A stretch of 64,000 bases of DNA from Roseiarcus sp963765375 (GTDB lineage: Bacteria; Pseudomonadota; Alphaproteobacteria; Rhizobiales; Beijerinckiaceae): NCBI GenBank assembly GCA_963765375.1, contig CAVXVZ010000005.1:1-64000 (forward strand), given 5' to 3'. The notes beneath the pieces were generated by a model. The model had not been told where the DNA came from. It did not search any database and was given only the letters and a program-made list of their open reading frames with translations. Made by a program: the position numbers and the translations under genes. Shown one piece after another: positions 42,859 to 50,838 of this stretch (positions within the stretch are counted from its first letter, which is position 1; each line of letters begins with the position of its first letter).

Positions 42859-44065
42859 AGGCTTATCCCGCTGTCCCAGGTGGCCCTAGATGTGGTATGC
42901 GGGCGTAGTTGAGTCGCTGTTCGAGGCGACCGCGACGGGGCGCGCAATGGCCAAAGGCCGATCGCTTTCGCAGTTTCAAGAGACGTTTCCCGACGAGACG
43001 AGCTGCGCCGCCTTTTTGTTGAAGCGGCGTTGGTCGAAGGGTTTTGTCTGTCCCGGCTGTGGCGAGCAACGCGCCGCGGCGCTGAAGAGCCGGGCTTACA
43101 CATACGAATGCCTCGATTGCGGTCGACAGACTTCGGCCACGGCGGGAACGGTGATGCATCGTTCCAAGCTGCCGCTGACCTCGTGGTTCTGGGCGGCACA
43201 TCTCATGGCGACACATTCCAACGGCATGTCGGCGCGGCAATTGGAGGATCAACTCGGCGTCACTTACAAGACCGCTTGGCTGCTGACGCAGAAATTGCGC
43301 CGGTCGATGGTCGACCCGGATCGCGATCCCTTGGAGGGCGTCGTCGAAGTCGATCAGGCGGAAATTCCCTTCCGCGAAGGCGAAGCCTTTTTCGAGCGCG
43401 ACAATGCCGGCAAAATCCTCGTCGCCGGGGCCGTCGAGGTGATTGATCGCGACACCAACCAGCCCAAGCCGCGACGCAAGCACGCCAAATATCTCGATAC
43501 GCGCTCCGGCCGAATACGCCTCGCTATGATCGCCGACAATTCCGCGGCGTCGATCGAGGCTTTCGTGAGAGCCAACGTGAAGCGTGGAGCCACGCTCCTC
43601 ACCGACGGCCACGCGTCCTATCCTGGATTAACCGACTACCGGCACGATCCGCGCATTGTCGGAAAAATGTCGGGACATGTTGTCTTGCCCTGGATCCACC
43701 GAGCCTTCTCATTGATGAAGCGATGGGGCCTGGGCACGTATCATGGCCTGCGCCGCACGCATGTCGACACCTATCTCAATGAATTCGTCTTTCGCTACAA
43801 TCGCCGCTTCCACCGGCACGTTTCGTTCGAAGCCTTGCTCGGGCTGGCCGCACATCATGCGCCTGCGAGCTACTGGGACATCGTCAAACGAGACAATCCT
43901 CGAAAGGGCGTCCAAACGATCAGGCGGAGGCCGCGCCGCCGCAAGACCGCCACCGGAATGCGACAGGACGGTGCGCCGCCAGCGCTCGGCGCTGACCCAA
44001 ACCAACCCATCAAACCGGTGCATCCACTACATATAGACGAACCTGGGACAACGGGATAAGCCTCC
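42859..44065 (+). mobile_element. IS1595-family insertion sequence
   Basis: A 1.2-kb element. Terminal inverted repeats GGCTTATCCCGCTGTCCCAGG (42860-42880) and its inverse at 44042-44062 match at 20 of 21 positions. Flanking direct repeats GCCAGGTG (42851-42858 and 44066-44073) form an 8-bp target duplication, the length typical of IS1595. The left end carries two bases fewer than the right if the duplication is taken exactly. It encodes one transposase and looks intact. Confidence 0.88.
42947..44059 (+). CDS. IS1595 family (ISXO2-like) transposase
   Basis: A 370-aa transposase. The N-terminal zinc ribbon has CPGCGEQ and CLDCGRQTSATAGTVMH (about 35-75). An HTH follows, MSARQLEDQLGVTYKTAWLL. 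The ISXO2-like DDE domain starts VVEVDQAEIPFREG and has ATLLTDGHASYPGL; the C-terminal NEFVFRYNRRFHRHVSFEALL is typical. ATG 42947 is the preferred start. The stop lies inside the right inverted repeat. The last 60 residues are Arg-rich and poorly conserved. Probably functional. Confidence 0.93.
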   Translation: MAKGRSLSQFQETFPDETSCAAFLLKRRWSKGFVCPGCGEQRAAALKSRAYTYECLDCGRQTSATAGTVMHRSKLPLTSWFWAAHLMATHSNGMSARQLEDQLGVTYKTAWLLTQKLRRSMVDPDRDPLEGVVEVDQAEIPFREGEAFFERDNAGKILVAGAVEVIDRDTNQPKPRRKHAKYLDTRSGRIRLAMIADNSAASIEAFVRANVKRGATLLTDGHASYPGLTDYRHDPRIVGKMSGHVVLPWIHRAFSLMKRWGLGTYHGLRRTHVDTYLNEFVFRYNRRFHRHVSFEALLGLAAHHAPASYWDIVKRDNPRKGVQTIRRRPRRRKTATGMRQDGAPPALGADPNQPIKPVHPLHIDEPGTTG

Positions 44066-44291
44066 GCCAGGTGCCTCACTCACTGGAGACTCATTCACAC
44101 TCACGTATACATCCAACGGACAGCAAATAGTTCCAACCAATGGTTTTTCATACGAATCGGTTGGACCAGTTAATGCAAGCTTAACGATAACAGGTAGCGC
44201 CAACAATATTCTTGCAACGGGCACTATCTTCACACTTTCTGATTTGGTTACAACGTTTGTTGTTGGCCCAGCTTCTGGTGATCCAGGTACT

Positions 44292-44820
44292 ATTGACGTC
44301 AGCGTCGTGCTCCGAGGCGAGACGCCAATAACAAGAGAGACGTGGATCGGGACCCCGTACCAGGGACAGATGACCGGATTTCCTTCGGTCGACGTCAAGA
44401 GCGTCGGTGCGGGCGGCGGATCGATCGCATGGATCGACGAGGGGGGAATGCTTCACGTCGGACCCCAGAGCGCCGCGTCATCGCCGGGGCCGGTGTGTTA
44501 CGGGCGGGGGGCCGGCTTCCCACAGTAACCGACGCGGCCGTGGCCTTAGGCTATATCGATCCGGATTTTTTTCTCGGCGGCGCGATGCGCCTCGACGAGA
44601 TCGCCGCGCGCCGCGCGCTTGAGGCGGAGATCGCGCGGCCTCTGGGTCTGACGGTCGAGGACGCCGCGCTGGCGATCGTCATGGTGACAACAGAGAACAT
44701 GGTTCAGGCGATCGTCGACATCACGCTCAGCCGAGGGATCGACACACGCAAGGCGACGCTGATCGGCGGAGGCGGCGCTCACTCCCAAGAGAGCAGCGCA
44801 AGTGTACCATGTGACGCTGG
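44292..44820 (+). pseudogene. Internal fragment of hydantoinase A (HyuA/N-methylhydantoinase)
   Basis: Begins abruptly after the secreted-protein fragment with DVSVVLRGETPITRETWIG, then GFPSVDVKSVGAGGGSIAW and HVGPQSAASSPGPVCYGRG. A one-base loss in a G run near 44510 shifts the frame; TVTDAAVALGYIDPDFFLGG and TLIGGGGA follow. Only about 170 of the usual 650-700 residues of the ATP-dependent hydantoinase A subunit remain, from the centre of the protein. No HyuB is present. Its true ends coincide with rearrangement junctions. Confidence 0.8.
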
Positions 44821-45054
44821 ACCCAGAAGGAGATGTCGATTGGGCGCAAACAGCGACGTTGCGGCGTAAGCGCTGATGGCGGCGAAATGAACCGGGTTTG
44901 CAGCGCCGCTCGAGGCAGCACCCCGGCCTTATTCGTGGGCGGGGAGCAGCTTTCGCGACGTACGACCTTTGCCAACAAGGATTCGTCGTTCGATGGATGT
45001 CGCCTCGCCTGCGACCGCGGTCCTGCCCGCTGCGCGTAAGCCGCCCCCAAAATG

Positions 45055-45475
45055 GCCCATCTGCCAAATCAATCGCTGCGCCGATTGCATCACAAGCTGA
45101 ACCTGCTTGCTTCGTGGCTTTACGTCGATCGACTCGGAATGGCCGATGAGGGTGATCACACCATTCGTATCTGACCAACGTCGTCGAAAACGGGCGCCGC
45201 GATCGCATTGATGCCGGGGATTGGAGGCGCGTCGATTGTCCCATAGCCGAGCCCCTGGATGAGTTCGAATTGCCGAGCAATCGCCTGAAATTCGACACGA
45301 GCGCCGACTCTCTGCGTCGTCTTCGTTTCCGACATTTGCGCCCGGATGGCCGCCTTGACGAGGTCTGCCGGCAGGTACGCGGCAAAGACCAATCCGGTCG
45401 CCGTGCCCGTCAAGGAATAAACTGTGCCGGCGCGCGTGTTGATATGAATCTGATCTGCGCCTTCGTGGCAGCGCC
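45055..45475 (-). pseudogene. IclR-family regulator, effector-domain fragment
   Basis: The C-terminal effector-binding half of an IclR-type regulator. It reads INTRAGTVYSLTGTATG, then VFAAYLPADLVKAAIRAQM, GYGTIDAPPIPGINAIAAPV and DVGQI near 45160. A frame change is needed before VITLIGHSESIDVKPRSK and the end LIWQMG. The N-terminal helix-turn-helix is absent. IclR regulators often sit near hydantoinase genes, so this and the hyuA fragment may descend from one lost cluster (inference). Confidence 0.75.
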
Positions 45476-45734
45476 AGCTCAACCGCTGGGCGCAGGGCGC
45501 AGGGGGATGGCCGCCCCGGCAACACCCCGTCAGCAACGCAGCGGCGACAAGAGGCGCGATTCGAGCCTGCGTTGGCGATCTCGAATGACGGGCCGGCGGA
45601 TCATTCATCTCATGACGCGCCGGCAGCCCCGCTCCGGCGTCTCGCCGAAGCCATCAATCGGGCAAACCCGTTAGCCGCCGGTTAAAGGGCGCCGTCGCCT
45701 TCCGCCGGCCCCGGCGCTAGGCTAAATTTGCCTC
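45476..45734. other. Intergenic DNA upstream of ligA
   Basis: About 260 bp between the iclR remnant and ligA. Open frames are short and unlike known proteins. The ligA promoter should lie in the last 100 bp, but no clear boxes were identified. Confidence 0.35.
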
Positions 45735-47825
45735 ATGACACCGCCCGAAAAGAAACCGGCAAGGCTCACCCTCGCCAGGGCGCGGAGCGAGCACGCGCGC
45801 CTCGGGGCCGAGATCGCCGAGCACGACCGGCGCTACCATGGCGAGGATCAGCCTACGATCTCCGACGCGGAATATGATGAATTGCGCCGGCGCTATACCG
45901 CGCTCGAAGCGGCGTTTCCCGAGCTCGCCGGCGCGGACTCGGAAAACCGCAAGGTCGGCGCGCCGCCGGCGGAGAAATTCGCCAAAGTCCGCCACGCCGT
46001 GCCGATGCTGTCGCTCGGCAACATCTTCGCCGACGAGGAGGTCGAGGAATTCTGCGCCCGGGTGCGGCGCTTTCTGGGCTTGAAAGACAGCGCGCCGCTC
46101 GATGTCGTCGCCGAGCCGAAGATCGACGGGCTCTCCTGCAATCTGCGCTACGAGAACAGCGACCTCGTCCGGGTGGCGACGCGCGGCGACGGCTACGAAG
46201 GCGAGGACGTGACCGCCAACGTGCGCACCGTCGCCTCGGTCCCGCACCGGCTCGCAGGCGCGCCAAGGATTTTCGAGGCGCGCGGCGAGGTCTACATGCG
46301 CCACGTCGATTTCGCCGCCCTCAACACCCGCCAGGCGGAGGCGGGAAAGCCGGTGTACGCCAATCCGCGCAACTTCGCCGCCGGTTCGCTGCGCCAGCTC
46401 GATCCGCGCATCACGGCGAGCCGGCCGCTCGCCTTCTTCGCCTACGCCTGGGGCGAGGTCAGCGAGCCGTTCGCTTCGACCCAGGTCGGCGCCATCGAGG
46501 CCATGCGCCGCTTCGGACTGCCGACCAATCCGTTGACCAGGCTTTGTCATTCCACGGTCGAGCTCCTCAAGCACTATCATGCGATCGAGGCCGAGCGGGC
46601 GACGCTCGGCTACGACATCGACGGCGTCGTTTACAAGGTCAACGATCTCGCGCTCCAGGAGCGGCTCGGCTTCATCTCGCGCTCGCCCCGGTGGGCGGTC
46701 GCGCACAAGTTCCCGGCCGAGAAGGCGATCACGATCGTCGAGGCGATCGGCATCAATGTCGGCCGGACCGGGGCGCTGACCCCGCTCGCCAAGCTCAAGC
46801 CGGTGACCGTCGGAGGGGTCGTCGTCTCCAACGCCACCCTGCACAACGAGGACGAGATCGCCCGCAAGGATGTCAGGGTCGGCGATACGGTCGTGGTCCA
46901 GCGAGCCGGCGACGTCATTCCGCAGATCCTCGAGGTGGTGCTGGACAAGCGTCCGCCGGGCGCCGCTCCTTATGAGTTTCCGCACGTCTGCCCGGTCTGC
47001 GGGTCGGCGGCTTTGCGCGAGATCGACGAGAAGACCGGGGAGGCCGACGTCGTGCGCCGCTGCACCGGGACGCTGGTCTGTCCGGCGCAGGCGGTCGAGG
47101 GCCTGAAGCACTTCGTCTCGCGCAACGCCTTCGACATCGAGGGGTTGGGAGAAAAGCTGATCGAGCTGTTCTTCACCGAAGGCCTCATTCGCACGCCCGC
47201 CGACATCTTCACCCTTCAGGCGCGCGACGGACAGGGCCGCGAGCCTCTAAGCGAGTGGGACGGCTTCGGCGAGCTGTCGGCGCGCAACCTCTTCAACGCC
47301 ATCGACGGGCGCCGCGCGATCGGCCTCAACCGCTTCCTCTATGCGCTCGGCATCCGCCATGTCGGCGAGACCAACGCCCGGCGCCTGGCGCGCCATTTCG
47401 GCGACTGGGCGCCGTTGCGCGCCGCCGCCCGCGCGCCCAACGCCGCGGAGGAGCTGTCGGCGGTCGAGGGCGTCGGGCCGGTGGTCGCCGAGGCGGTCGG
47501 CGATTTCTTCGCCGAGCCGCGCAACGAGGCGGCGCTCGACGCGCTCCTGAACGAAGTGACGATCGAGCCGATGGAGGCGATCGCGGCCGGCCATCCGCTT
47601 GCCGGCAAGACCATCGTTTTCACCGGATCGCTCGAGCGGATGACCCGCGACGAAGCCAAGGCGGTCGCCGAGCGGCTCGGGGCCAAGGTGTCCGGCTCGA
47701 TCTCGGCCAAGACCGACCTCGTCGTCGCCGGCCCCGGCGCCGGCTCGAAGCTCGCCAAGGCGCGCGAGCTCGGCGTCGAGACGATCGACGAGGAGGAATG
47801 GGTCAGGCGAGCGGGGCGAGGATAG
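45735..47825 (+). CDS. ligA: NAD-dependent DNA ligase LigA
   Basis: A 696-aa replication and repair ligase, normal length. The Ia and nucleotidyltransferase domains contain the catalytic Lys in VVAEPKIDGLSCNLRYE, TRGDGYEGEDVTANVRT and EARGEVYM. GYDIDGVVYKVN and WAVAHKFPAEKA follow. The OB fold has VGRTGALTPLAKL. The zinc finger cysteines are at CPVCGSAAL and RRCTGTLVCPAQ. HhH repeats include GIRHVGETNARRLA, and the BRCT domain ends the protein from about 610 (GKTIVFTGSLERMTRDEAK). Essential housekeeping gene. Confidence 0.96.
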   Translation: MTPPEKKPARLTLARARSEHARLGAEIAEHDRRYHGEDQPTISDAEYDELRRRYTALEAAFPELAGADSENRKVGAPPAEKFAKVRHAVPMLSLGNIFADEEVEEFCARVRRFLGLKDSAPLDVVAEPKIDGLSCNLRYENSDLVRVATRGDGYEGEDVTANVRTVASVPHRLAGAPRIFEARGEVYMRHVDFAALNTRQAEAGKPVYANPRNFAAGSLRQLDPRITASRPLAFFAYAWGEVSEPFASTQVGAIEAMRRFGLPTNPLTRLCHSTVELLKHYHAIEAERATLGYDIDGVVYKVNDLALQERLGFISRSPRWAVAHKFPAEKAITIVEAIGINVGRTGALTPLAKLKPVTVGGVVVSNATLHNEDEIARKDVRVGDTVVVQRAGDVIPQILEVVLDKRPPGAAPYEFPHVCPVCGSAALREIDEKTGEADVVRRCTGTLVCPAQAVEGLKHFVSRNAFDIEGLGEKLIELFFTEGLIRTPADIFTLQARDGQGREPLSEWDGFGELSARNLFNAIDGRRAIGLNRFLYALGIRHVGETNARRLARHFGDWAPLRAAARAPNAAEELSAVEGVGPVVAEAVGDFFAEPRNEAALDALLNEVTIEPMEAIAAGHPLAGKTIVFTGSLERMTRDEAKAVAERLGAKVSGSISAKTDLVVAGPGAGSKLAKARELGVETIDEEEWVRRAGRG

Positions 47826-47840
47826 GGATTCCCTTCTTCC

Positions 47841-47884
47841 GTCTACGGGGTGATGGTGGCGCGAAGCGCCGGATGAGGGTAGAC
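47841..47884. repeat. Nested hairpin downstream of ligA
   Basis: Outer arms GTCTAC (47841-47846) and GTAGAC (47879-47884) enclose an inner stem GGCGC-GAA-GCGCC (47858-47870). The following text CCCTCACCCCAGCCCCTCCCGC is of the type found in many proteobacterial intergenic REP-like repeats. It may end ligA transcription. Confidence 0.5.
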
Positions 47885-47922
47885 GCTGGCCCTCACCCCA
47901 GCCCCTCCCGCATAGGGCGTTC

Positions 47923-48468
47923 ATGAACAACTGGCGCCACGCCGGCATCGTCGTACGCGAGGCGGGTCCGCGCGATCTCGACGCGATCGCCAGGCTCGAG
48001 AACGAGTCGTTCGAGACCGACCGGGTCTCGCGCCGGTCCTTGCGCGAATTCCTGCGCGCGGCCCACCGGCCGGTGATCACGGCGTTCATCGACGACGAGC
48101 TTGCGGGCTACGCCCTGGTCTCGCTGCGCAAGACCTCGCGGGCGGTGCGCATCTACTCGCTCGCGGTCGATCCCCGATTCGCCCGCCGCGGCGTCGGCCG
48201 GGCGCTGCTCCAGGCCTGCGAGGCCTATGCGCGGGGCCACCGCCGCGCCGCGCTGACGCTCGAAGTGCGCTATGACAATTCCTCGGCGATCGCGCTTTAC
48301 GAGAGCTCTGGGTTCCGCCAGTTCGGCGAGCACGCCCATTATTATGCCGACGGCGCCGCTGCCTTGCGCTATGAGAAGGCGCTCGTCCCCGCTTCCCTGC
48401 GCGAAACCCGGAACAATCCGGCGCTCAAGCGCGTTCGGCCGTTGCGTGGCGCATCGCGCCCGCGCTAG
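47923..48468 (+). CDS. GNAT family N-acetyltransferase
   Basis: A 181-aa acetyltransferase, RimI-like. It begins IVVREAGPRDLDAIARLENE. The acetyl-CoA loop is YSLAVDPRFARRGVGRALL, followed by LEVRYDNSSAIALYESSGF. The last 35 residues are a basic tail. It precedes the RLAN/ATP-grasp gene by 135 bp on the same strand; GNAT genes are known partners of RLAN-type RimK proteins, which suggests joint modification of a peptide or small molecule. The acceptor is unknown. Confidence 0.88.
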   Translation: MNNWRHAGIVVREAGPRDLDAIARLENESFETDRVSRRSLREFLRAAHRPVITAFIDDELAGYALVSLRKTSRAVRIYSLAVDPRFARRGVGRALLQACEAYARGHRRAALTLEVRYDNSSAIALYESSGFRQFGEHAHYYADGAAALRYEKALVPASLRETRNNPALKRVRPLRGASRPR

Positions 48469-48603
48469 GGAGGCGAAGAGGCGCGGAAAGTGAGTCGCGC
48501 CCGTCACGAATGAACCTGGCCCACGCCTAACCTCAGGGACCGTTCCGCCCCTCATCATGCAGACGTCGTCGCGACCAACCGCACGCCCGGAGCGCTGCGT
48601 GTC

Positions 48604-50064
48604 ATGACCGGCTGGGTCATTCTCGTCGATCAGGCGCGCGACTTTCCCAACGCCGACACCCCCCACAAGGTGATCACGACGCGCGACTATCTCGCCCGGC
48701 CGAAACTGTTCGCCGGGCTCGGACGGGCGAAGATCATCAATCTTTCCCGCTCCTACAACTACCAGTCCAAGGGCTATTACGCTTCGCTCCTCGCCGAGGC
48801 GCGCGGACACAGGGTGATCCCGACCGTGGAGACGATGCTCGATCTGCGCGAGCTCAAGCTTTACGAGCAGTCGCTGCCGGAACTGCAGGAGGCGCTGACC
48901 GCCGCGGCGGTCAAGGCGCAGGCGACCGAGGACACCACCTTCGATCTCCTGTTCTGCTTCGGTTTCGTCCAGGATTCGCGCTTCGAGGCGTTCGGCCGGC
49001 TCCTGTTCGACTGGTACCGGTGCCCGGCGATCGAAGTCACAATAACGGCGGGGAAGCGATGGAAAATCGACCGGCTGCGCGCCCGGCCGCTCGCCAAGCT
49101 CGGACCGGACGAAGTCGAATTCTTCCACAAGAGCCTCCACCGCCACACCCAGCGCGACTGGCGCAACCCGCGCGGCCGGGCGATCGCCCGCTATTCGCTC
49201 GCCGTGCTGCACGATCCGCAGGAGGACCTGCCGCCGTCCTCCCTCGACACGCTCAAGCACTTTTCGCGGATCGCCGAGAAGCAGTCGGTCGAGGTCGAGC
49301 TCATCACCAGGAAGCAACTCGCGGAACTGGTCGAATTCGACGGCCTGTTCATCCGCGCGACGACTTCGATCGACAGCTACACCTACCGCTTCGCCCAGCG
49401 CGCTCGCAGCGAGGGCATGCCGGTCATCGACGACCCGCAATCGATGATCCGCTGCACCAACAAGGTCTATCTGCACGAGCTCCTCGAGGCGCACGGCGTC
49501 CCCGTGCCGCCGACGGTGATGCTGGCCGAGGACGAGGACCTCGCGAAGGCCGAGCGGCTCCTGGGCTGGCCGATGGTGCTCAAGATCCCGGACGGCTCGT
49601 TCTCGCGCGGGGTCCACAAGGTCGAGACCGCGCAGGCTCTGAAGACGCTGTCGGACGAATTGTTCGAGGACACCGACCTCCTGCTGGCGCAGAAGTTCAT
49701 GCCGACCAAGTTCGACTGGCGGGTTGGGGTGCTCGACGGCGAACCTCTTTTCGTGTGCCAGTATCAGATGGCGCGCGGCCACTGGCAGATCATCAAGCAC
49801 GGGCCGAACGGCGCCCGCGAGGGCGGATCGAAGACGATCGCCATCGCCGACGCTCCCCCGCGGGTCATCGACGCCGCGCTCAAGGCGGCCCGCGCCATCG
49901 GCCCGGGCCTTTATGGCGTCGACATCAAGGAAACCGACGGCGCGATTGTCGTCATCGAGGTCAACGACAACCCCAATCTCGAGCACGGGGTCGAGGACCA
50001 GGCTGGCAAAGACGAGATTTGGACAAGGCTGCTCAACTGGTTCGTCAAGCGGATCGACGCGTGA
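48604..50064 (+). CDS. RimK-family ATP-grasp ligase with N-terminal RLAN domain
   Basis: A 486-aa carboxylate-amine ligase-type enzyme. The N-terminal RLAN domain (about 1-150, PF14401) shows VILVDQARDFPNADTPHKVI and NLSRSYNYQSKGYYASLLAE. The C-terminal ATP-grasp (about 265-486) has SMIRCTNKVYLHELLEAHGV, WPMVLKIPDGSFSRGVHKV and the metal-binding end VVIEVNDNPNLEHGVED. It probably joins an amino acid to a carboxylate using ATP. RLAN proteins are predicted to make peptide-like products with GNAT partners; the product here is unknown. Confidence 0.9.
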   Translation: MTGWVILVDQARDFPNADTPHKVITTRDYLARPKLFAGLGRAKIINLSRSYNYQSKGYYASLLAEARGHRVIPTVETMLDLRELKLYEQSLPELQEALTAAAVKAQATEDTTFDLLFCFGFVQDSRFEAFGRLLFDWYRCPAIEVTITAGKRWKIDRLRARPLAKLGPDEVEFFHKSLHRHTQRDWRNPRGRAIARYSLAVLHDPQEDLPPSSLDTLKHFSRIAEKQSVEVELITRKQLAELVEFDGLFIRATTSIDSYTYRFAQRARSEGMPVIDDPQSMIRCTNKVYLHELLEAHGVPVPPTVMLAEDEDLAKAERLLGWPMVLKIPDGSFSRGVHKVETAQALKTLSDELFEDTDLLLAQKFMPTKFDWRVGVLDGEPLFVCQYQMARGHWQIIKHGPNGAREGGSKTIAIADAPPRVIDAALKAARAIGPGLYGVDIKETDGAIVVIEVNDNPNLEHGVEDQAGKDEIWTRLLNWFVKRIDA

Positions 50065-50153
50065 AACGCGGCCCCCGCGCCCGCGATGTTCGATTTCGGA
50101 CATGGGCTCGCCTCCAGGCAATCAATGGCTCACAGCGAGCGGAGGGCTGCTTC

Positions 50154-50606
50154 ATGTTCGTCGACTGGCTGTTCGCAAGCTTTCATCACCTCGCGGTGTT
50201 TTCGCTCGCCGCGATCCTGTCGGCGGAAATTTTTCTAACCGCCGGGCCGATCGACGACCGGATGGCGCTGAGGCTCGCGCGCGTCGACGCGTGGTTCGGC
50301 ATCCTGGCTGCGATCGCGCTCGCGGCTGGGCTCATGCGCCTGTTCTTCGGCGCCAAGGGCGTCGACTATTATGCCGCTAACACGTTCTTTTGGGCGAAGA
50401 TGGCGCTGTTCGCCGCGGTCGGCCTGATCTCGATCGCGCCGACGTTTTCGTTCATCGTGTGGCGAAGGCGGGTTCGCGCCGACGCCTCGTTCCGCCCGCC
50501 CGCGCGCGAGATTGCGCGATTGCGCCGGGCGCTCTACGCCGAGGCCGGCTTGTTCGCGCTCATTCCCCTCTGCGCCGCGGCGATGGCGCGGGGCTACGGG
50601 ATGTGA
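50154..50606 (+). CDS. DUF2214 family membrane protein
   Basis: A 150-aa protein with about four transmembrane helices. Start ATG 50154, GGAGGG 7-8 nt upstream. It opens FVDWLFASFHHLAVFSLAAI and has the conserved FWAKMALFAAVGLISIAPT and an Arg-rich loop (WRRRVRADASF). Family of unknown function. It lies 89 bp after the ATP-grasp gene on the same strand and may be part of that set. Confidence 0.88.
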   Translation: MFVDWLFASFHHLAVFSLAAILSAEIFLTAGPIDDRMALRLARVDAWFGILAAIALAAGLMRLFFGAKGVDYYAANTFFWAKMALFAAVGLISIAPTFSFIVWRRRVRADASFRPPAREIARLRRALYAEAGLFALIPLCAAAMARGYGM

Positions 50607-50824
50607 GGCGAATTCTGCCGGGTCGCCCCGTCCCAGGCCGCGGACTTCAGTTCAGGCCACAGGACCGGATCGTCGAACAGGTTCTCATCGGCCCCGGCCT
50701 CGAGCCGCTTCAGCGCCGCCCGGTAGGCGACGAAAAGCGAATTGGTTTTCGTCGCGGCGGATTTCGATTTTGTTGCGCCCGGCTTTGAATTTGTTGCGCC
50801 CGCCTTGGAAATCCATCCGGACAA
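50594..50824 (-). CDS. Possible small protein including repeat-encoded N-terminus
   Basis: From a TTG at 50824 this frame gives 76 aa. The first half translates the 21-bp repeats (GATNSKPGATKSKSAATKT). The second half, SLFVAYRAALKRLEAG then ENLFDDPVLWPELKSAAW, looks like a real helical acidic/basic sequence rather than noise. It lies 14 bp after the malate synthase stop, overlaps the DUF2214 gene end by 13 bp, and no RBS is seen. The start may be elsewhere. Family not recognised; low confidence. Confidence 0.3.
   Translation of the reverse strand: MSGWISKAGATNSKPGATKSKSAATKTNSLFVAYRAALKRLEAGADENLFDDPVLWPELKSAAWDGATRQNSPHIP
50748..50810. repeat. 21-bp tandem repeat, family 2, copy E
   Basis: Exactly three 21-bp units: 50748-50768, 50769-50789 (TTTGTTGCGCCCGGCTTTGA plus A) and 50790-50810. 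The same unit is at 39441-39461. It lies between the convergent DUF2214 and malate synthase genes, as copy D lies between SDR and rdgB. Confidence 0.7.
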
Positions 50825-50838
50825 GGGGCGCGGCAGCG

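Larger units (their letters stand above)
42664..44291 (+). pseudogene. Secreted-protein gene split by an IS1595-family insertion
   Basis: The 5' part (42664-42858) codes for a signal peptide, LRTIAASGFALGVVPAWA, and DVTFTYTASLS, then in the next frame GYDETGIFGTPG. The 3' part (44066-44291) continues ASLTGDSFTLTYTSNGQQIV and on to TIFTLSDLVTTFVVG. Removing the element and one copy of the 8-bp target duplication joins the two in frame. A one-base shift remains near 42826. The 3' part is clearly AT-richer than the window (about 45% GC by eye). The reconstructed protein resembles short exported proteins with a GYDxTGxFGxxG opening. The 3' end is lost at the hyuA fragment. Confidence 0.7.

Noticed and set aside
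45156..45608. 150-codon minus-strand open frame as an intact lipoprotein-like gene
   Set aside because: The N-terminal LTGCC segment is chance; the conserved part is an IclR effector domain that continues in another frame, so it is annotated as a fragment.
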